Assembly (NCBI GenBank): GCA_965206315.1
Contig: OZ242210.1
Coordinates: 62,001 to 126,000 of the forward strand
From: Bin16 sp965206315
Lineage (GTDB): Bacteria > Chloroflexota > Dehalococcoidia > Lucifugimonadales > Australimonadaceae
Reading direction: 5' to 3'
DNA length: 64,000 nucleotides
Part shown: piece after piece, positions 60,561 through 64,000 of the stretch
Layout: the number at the start of each line of letters is the position of its first letter
How positions within the stretch are numbered: position 1 is the first letter of the stretch
Translations under genes and position numbers: made by a program
Notes under the pieces: generated by a model
Seen by the model: only the letters and a program-made list of their open reading frames with translations
Told to the model about the DNA's origin: nothing
Database searches by the model: none

Positions 60561-61739
60561 CTACCGTGCGATGCCGTTCGCAGCCTGCGCGTCGCCCTGC
60601 TCCGTAAGCCGCGACGCCACGGACGCGATGAGGTTCCCCATCGCCGTCTCGGACCAGAACCACCGCTGCAGCTCATCGTCGTGGTCGTCCGGGCGCTGGG
60701 AGAAGCGCGCCTCCATGAAGAACGCCTTGAGGTCGTCGGACGCAAGGCGCAGGAACCGCACCGGCTCCACGCCATCGGGCATCCGGTCGTATGCCGCGTC
60801 CTCTCCGCCGGCGAACGCCTGCAGGTAGCGCACGAGGCCGCGGAACTGCCGCTGCGGCACGCCGCTCAGCCCCACCATCGTCCGGCCCTCGTGCTCGTCC
60901 ACCCACCGCTCGTAGTAGCCGCGGAGCGCCGTCACCTCGTCGGCAGGGTCGCCGTCGCGGTTCGCCGCGTCCGCCTGCGCGGCGCTCGCCTGCAGCAGCA
61001 CGGGCGGAGCGTCGGCGTCCTCCGGGAACTCGGCGAGCACGGGGGTGTCGTTCTCCGACAGCAGGCCCAGCGCGGCGGAGAGCACCTTCAGCTGGAAGGG
61101 CGGGTCGTCCGGGTTGCCGAGCGCGAACCCGAACGGGAACGGCACCCAGAGCGTCCGCGGCGGCTTCACCCGCTGGGCATGCTCCTTGACAAGCGCGACG
61201 GTGACCGTCGGCAGGCCCGTCTCCTCGATGGCACGCGCGAGCACACTGACCGTGTGCGTGCAGTTCGGTCAGGTCGGCGTCAGGAAGGCCGCGTCCGCGC
61301 CCTCCTCCAGCAGCAGGCGCCCGACCTCCGGCCCCGTCTCCTCTTCGATGCGTCGCGGGCTGCGCTGCGCCCCCATGAACGAATAGAAGTTCTCCGTGAC
61401 CGAACCTATCTCGCCACGCTCCGCCATCTCCCGCAGCCGGTCGATGGGGAATGTGACGTTCACGTCCCGCATGATGCCCGTGCGGTCGAACCCGATGCTC
61501 ATGTGGCTCTGGATGATGCCTGAGGCGGGTGTGGACGACGGGATGACCCGGTACGTCTGGTCGCCGCCCGAGAACGGCGTGTCGTCGCGCAGGTGCAGGC
61601 CCGCCGTCGTCACGAGCGCGATCTTCGCCTCGGTCAGCGGCTTCAACATCACCGCGCAGGGCGCGTCGTCGTGGTCGAAGGCGGGGAAGTTCAGCATCCC
61701 CTGCCGCGTGAGGTCGGGCAGGTCTTCGAGTCTCGGCAT
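60561..61739 (-). CDS. PrdB/GrdB-family selenoprotein read through an in-frame UGA
   Basis: Two adjacent frames (61739-61269 and 61268-60561) are one gene interrupted by TGA at 61269-61271. The product is 392 residues with selenocysteine at 157 in TPT-U-PNC, a UxxC motif with Cys160, as in D-proline reductase PrdB and related selenoprotein B families. PrdB-like blocks occur on both sides of the UGA: KIALVTTAGLHLRDD, VNVTFPIDRLREMAERGEIG, NFYSFMGAQ, EETGPEVGRLLLEEGADA, then VSVLARAIEETGLPTVTVAL. A SECIS hairpin follows the UGA. The C-terminal 140 residues extend beyond typical PrdB. It begins 3 bases after arfB. The reductase substrate is unknown. Confidence 0.85.
61241..61271 (-). promoter_or_regulatory. 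Bacterial SECIS element of the PrdB-like selenoprotein
   Basis: Starting from the UGA (as base 1), GCACAC at 15-20 pairs with GTGTGC at 26-31, closing a five-base loop GGTCA. The GGUC apical loop at bases 21-24 sits at almost the same place as in the E. coli fdhF SECIS (22-25), the determinant bound by SelB. A second possible pairing, TGACCG with CGGTCA, includes the UGA itself. Confidence 0.8.
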
Positions 61740-61742
61740 GGG

Positions 61743-62174
61743 TTACTCCTCTTCGTCGATGCCGTCCTGGGACGAGCGCGACTGCTTCCGGCTGCCGCGC
61801 CGCCGCTTCTCCGCCAGCCGTTGCTCCACCGACGCCTGCGACGGGCGCGTGGCGCGGCGTGCGCGCGGAGGCGCGGCGGCGTTGCGCAGGATGCTCACGA
61901 GCCGCTCGACGGCGTCGTCGCGGTTGCGCTCCTGGCTGCGGTAGCGCTGCGCCTTGATGATGAGCACGCCGTTCGGCGTGAGCCTGCGTCCTGCTGCGCT
62001 GCGCAGGCGGCGCTTCACCTCGTCCGGCAGGGACGGCGATGAGGCGGCGTCGAAGTGCAGGTGCGCGGCGGTGGCGACCTTGTTCACGTTCTGCCCGCCG
62101 GGCCCGGCAGAGGTGACGTAGTGGAACTCCAGTTCGTGCTCGGCCAGATGGATGTCGTCTGTGATGGGAATCAT
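61743..62174 (-). CDS. arfB: Peptidyl-tRNA hydrolase ArfB (YaeJ)
   Basis: The 143-residue protein has the release-factor GGQ motif in SAGPGGQNVNKVATAA near residue 27, a LPDEVKRRL helix, IIKAQRYRSQERNRDDA, and the basic C-terminal tail (ARRATRPSQASVEQRLAEKRRRGSRKQ) that plugs the mRNA channel of stalled ribosomes. It releases nascent chains from non-stop ribosomes. Its stop is followed by the start of the selenoprotein gene after 3 bases, with GAGGAG overlapping its end. The shared operon with a UGA-recoded gene is noteworthy but may be accidental. Confidence 0.93.
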   Translation of the reverse strand: MIPITDDIHLAEHELEFHYVTSAGPGGQNVNKVATAAHLHFDAASSPSLPDEVKRRLRSAAGRRLTPNGVLIIKAQRYRSQERNRDDAVERLVSILRNAAAPPRARRATRPSQASVEQRLAEKRRRGSRKQSRSSQDGIDEEE

Positions 62175-62263
62175 GTCTTCATGGTAACGCCTGCGCCCTC
62201 TGCGTTGACAGACCCCCGCCTGCTGCTATGCTCGCCCCACACCCACCCTGCCAAGGAGTACGC

Positions 62264-63160
62264 ATGGCGCGCAGCAGCAACAGCATCCGGTTCGGACTCA
62301 ACCCGCGAGGACTCCCCTATGACCGCGTCGTCGCAGTCGCGAAGGCCGCCGAGGCCGCGGGCTTCCAGAACATCTCGTTCAGCGACAGGCCGCCCGAGAA
62401 CAACCTGGAAGGCTGGACGCTCGCGACGGCTGTGGCGCTGCAGACGAGCAGCATCCGCGTGACGCACTCCACGCTCAACGTACCCTTCCGCAATCCGGCG
62501 CTGCTGTCCAAGATGGCGACCGCGCTCGACAGCATCACCGGCGGCGGGCGGGTCATCCTCACGCTCGGAGCCGGGACCCAGGAGAACCACTTCACCACCT
62601 ACGGCATCGAGTTCGGCTCCCCCGGCGAGCGTGTGGACGGCCTGATAGACGCCATCGAGATACTGCGCGGCACGTGGGCGAACGAGCAGTTCTCCTACAC
62701 CGGCAAGCTCTACAGCGTGGAGGAGGCCACTGTCACGCCGACGCCCGTGAACGGGACGATCCCCATCTTCATCGGTGCAGCGAAGCCGCGCATGCTCCGC
62801 CTGACCGGACGCACCGCAGACGGCTGGATACGGAACGGCGGGTGGCCGTCCGACCTCGACGCCTATCGCGAGCAGGTCGCGGCCATCGAAGACGCCGCGA
62901 ACGCCGCCGGACGCGATCCCGGCATGATTCACCGGGTCGTGAACTGCAACGCCTACGTCGGGGACGAGGACCCGGCCACCAAGCTCGCGACGACGTTCGG
63001 GAACCCCGGCGGACTGATGGGGACGGCAGAGCAGGTGCTGGAGACCGTCGAGCAGTACCGCGAAGCCGGCGTCGACACGTTCCACGTCCAGTTCCAGAAC
63101 GACATCATCGACGAGCAGATCCCCGCGTTCGGGGAACAGGTCATCGCCAGGGCGAAGTAG
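62264..63160 (+). CDS. Luciferase-like (LLM) flavin-dependent monooxygenase/oxidoreductase
   Basis: The 298-residue protein has the LLM-type beta/alpha-barrel pattern: IRFGLNPRGLPYDRVVAVAKAAEAAGFQNI, the HSTLNVPFRNPALLSKMATALDSITGGGRVILTLGAG block, and PIFIGAAKPRMLRLTGRTADGW. Such enzymes use FMNH2 or F420. Marine and soil Chloroflexota carry many paralogs for oxidising recalcitrant compounds. AAGGAG five bases before ATG 62264 sets the start; the frame opens further upstream without similarity. Confidence 0.92.
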   Translation: MARSSNSIRFGLNPRGLPYDRVVAVAKAAEAAGFQNISFSDRPPENNLEGWTLATAVALQTSSIRVTHSTLNVPFRNPALLSKMATALDSITGGGRVILTLGAGTQENHFTTYGIEFGSPGERVDGLIDAIEILRGTWANEQFSYTGKLYSVEEATVTPTPVNGTIPIFIGAAKPRMLRLTGRTADGWIRNGGWPSDLDAYREQVAAIEDAANAAGRDPGMIHRVVNCNAYVGDEDPATKLATTFGNPGGLMGTAEQVLETVEQYREAGVDTFHVQFQNDIIDEQIPAFGEQVIARAK

Positions 63161-63194
63161 GACCGGCTACTCCGCGCACTCACGGAGCAGGACG

Positions 63195-64000
63195 CTAGTA
63201 GGAGGTAACGCCGAACTCGTTGCGCAGCTCGCTGCCGTCCAGGTAACGGTGCAGGTTGTCGATGAAGACGCCGCGCTGGAGGAGCCACTTGTCCGGGTCG
63301 CTGGCGGCAAGCCCGGGACTGATGATCACGTTGGGGAAATCCCACGCGGCCGAATCTTCCGGAAGCGGTTCGAATGGCGAGATGTTGATGACCGCTCCGG
63401 CGATGACGCCTCCTCGGAGGGCATCGCCCAACGCATCGAGGTCGACGATATACCCGCCCCCGACGAGGACCACCAGGATGGCGGTCGGGCGCATGAGCCT
63501 GAGCTCCCTCATCGTGATCCAGGGCCGCCTGTCACCGCCCGGCGGCCGGGCAACGACGACGTAATCGGACTCCGCCAGGAGATCGATCGTTCCGTCTGGC
63601 CCTGCTATCCAGTCCACGTAGTCCGGCTTGCGGTCCGGGCGCAGGCGCGTTGCCATCACCCGCATCCCGAATGCCCTGGCCTTCTGCGCAACCGCCGATC
63701 CGATGGCGCCCAGGCCCACTACGCCAAGCGTGCTACCCTCCAGCTTCCCCAGCCCCATGTCCGCAACCCAGCGGTGAGCACGCTGGGCCTCCACGATCTG
63801 CGGCAGTTGCTTGGTCAGCGTAAGGATCGTGGCGAACGTGAACTCGGAGAACGGCGCTCCGTGGATGCCTGTGCACGTCGTCACGCGGATAGAGCGCTCC
63901 CGCATAGACGGCGTGATATAGCTCGCCCCGCCTCCCCGCGTCACCTGCACCCACTTCAGCCAAGGCATGGCCTGAATGAAGTCGTCGCTGAACGGATCGC
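63195..64000 (-). CDS. D-2-hydroxyacid-dehydrogenase-like protein with altered active site, 5' end beyond window
   Basis: The frame is open to the right edge, so the N-terminus is missing; residues DPFSDDFIQAMPWLKWVQV precede the ATG at 63968, which is internal by homology. The NAD-binding motif GVVGLGAIGSAVAQKARAFGMRV is intact. The conserved catalytic Arg of the NxxRG segment is Gly here (VVLVGGGYIVDLDAL), and the catalytic His of the xxPHxA segment is also Gly (ISPGLAAS). The acidic residue in NISPFEPLP is kept. It may be a catalytically inactive or altered member, or a decaying gene. The function is unknown. Confidence 0.8.
   Translation of the reverse strand, partial: DPFSDDFIQAMPWLKWVQVTRGGGASYITPSMRERSIRVTTCTGIHGAPFSEFTFATILTLTKQLPQIVEAQRAHRWVADMGLGKLEGSTLGVVGLGAIGSAVAQKARAFGMRVMATRLRPDRKPDYVDWIAGPDGTIDLLAESDYVVVARPPGGDRRPWITMRELRLMRPTAILVVLVGGGYIVDLDALGDALRGGVIAGAVINISPFEPLPEDSAAWDFPNVIISPGLAASDPDKWLLQRGVFIDNLHRYLDGSELRNEFGVTSY

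Noticed and set aside
61244..61739. Two separate truncated genes (156 and 227 residues) or a pseudogene at the TGA
   Set aside because: Both halves align as one PrdB-like protein, the UGA forms a UxxC motif, no other disruption is present, and a SECIS hairpin follows directly.

Overview
The window is a GC-rich, gene-dense bacterial chromosome segment. I read it as Chloroflexota, close to Dehalococcoidia or SAR202-type bacteria; this is inferred from content and no marker tree was run. Supporting signs are a very short rsmH-ftsA-ftsZ division cluster with no mur genes beside it, a free-standing nrdR, and a crowd of Rieske oxygenases, SDRs, amidohydrolases, a luciferase-like flavin monooxygenase, MFS exporters and a molybdenum hydroxylase. 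This suggests an oxidative scavenger of recalcitrant organic molecules.

Layout. 1-7.8 kb: two divergent oxidative-catabolism operons. The left one encodes a Rieske oxygenase, a PqqC/heme-oxygenase-like (HDO) protein, an SDR, an isochorismatase-fold hydrolase and hydantoinase A. The right one encodes an amidohydrolase and two tandem HDO paralogs. 7.9-21.8 kb: the most unusual region. It holds a GOLPH3/GPP34-cytochrome P450 fusion, a close relative of sterol C24-methyltransferase, an MMPL/HpnN-like RND transporter, a Rieske oxygenase with the Neverland-type iron motif, a DHA2 MFS pump translationally coupled to an LprG/LppX-like lipoprotein, two FAD amine-oxidase-like enzymes, an NHL propeller and an alpha/beta hydrolase. 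I interpret it as a candidate locus for tailoring and exporting a sterol-like or other polycyclic/isoprenoid lipid. 21.8-42 kb: mostly housekeeping, with tRNA-Ala, a methionine/folate fusion enzyme, lactate permease, an aminotransferase, rsmH-ftsA-ftsZ, nrdR, pdxA, proC-yggT, degV, pepA, a duplicated bicupin, tRNA-His, and an SDR, Rieske ferredoxin and molybdenum hydroxylase group.

42-56 kb: accessory DNA. It contains tRNA-Arg, a solitary SwrC/AcrB-type RND pump, a methyltransferase, a haloalkane dehalogenase between two MFS exporters, an IS30-family element inserted in a palindromic repeat, an HNH protein, and islands of modular hairpin repeats. One palindrome family shows paired arm changes that keep the stem intact. 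A small HTH gene pair follows.

56-64 kb: a peptide/oligo-substrate ABC binding lipoprotein, a cupin-like protein, another MFS, a PLD/zinc-ribbon protein, and a PrdB-like selenoprotein read through an in-frame UGA with a clear bacterial SECIS hairpin. arfB, a luciferase-like monooxygenase and a D-2-hydroxyacid-dehydrogenase-like gene with degenerate catalytic residues follow.

The best candidates for new biology are the GPP34-P450/sterol-methyltransferase/lipid-export locus and the PrdB-like selenoprotein, which would be split and misannotated as two truncated genes by standard callers.
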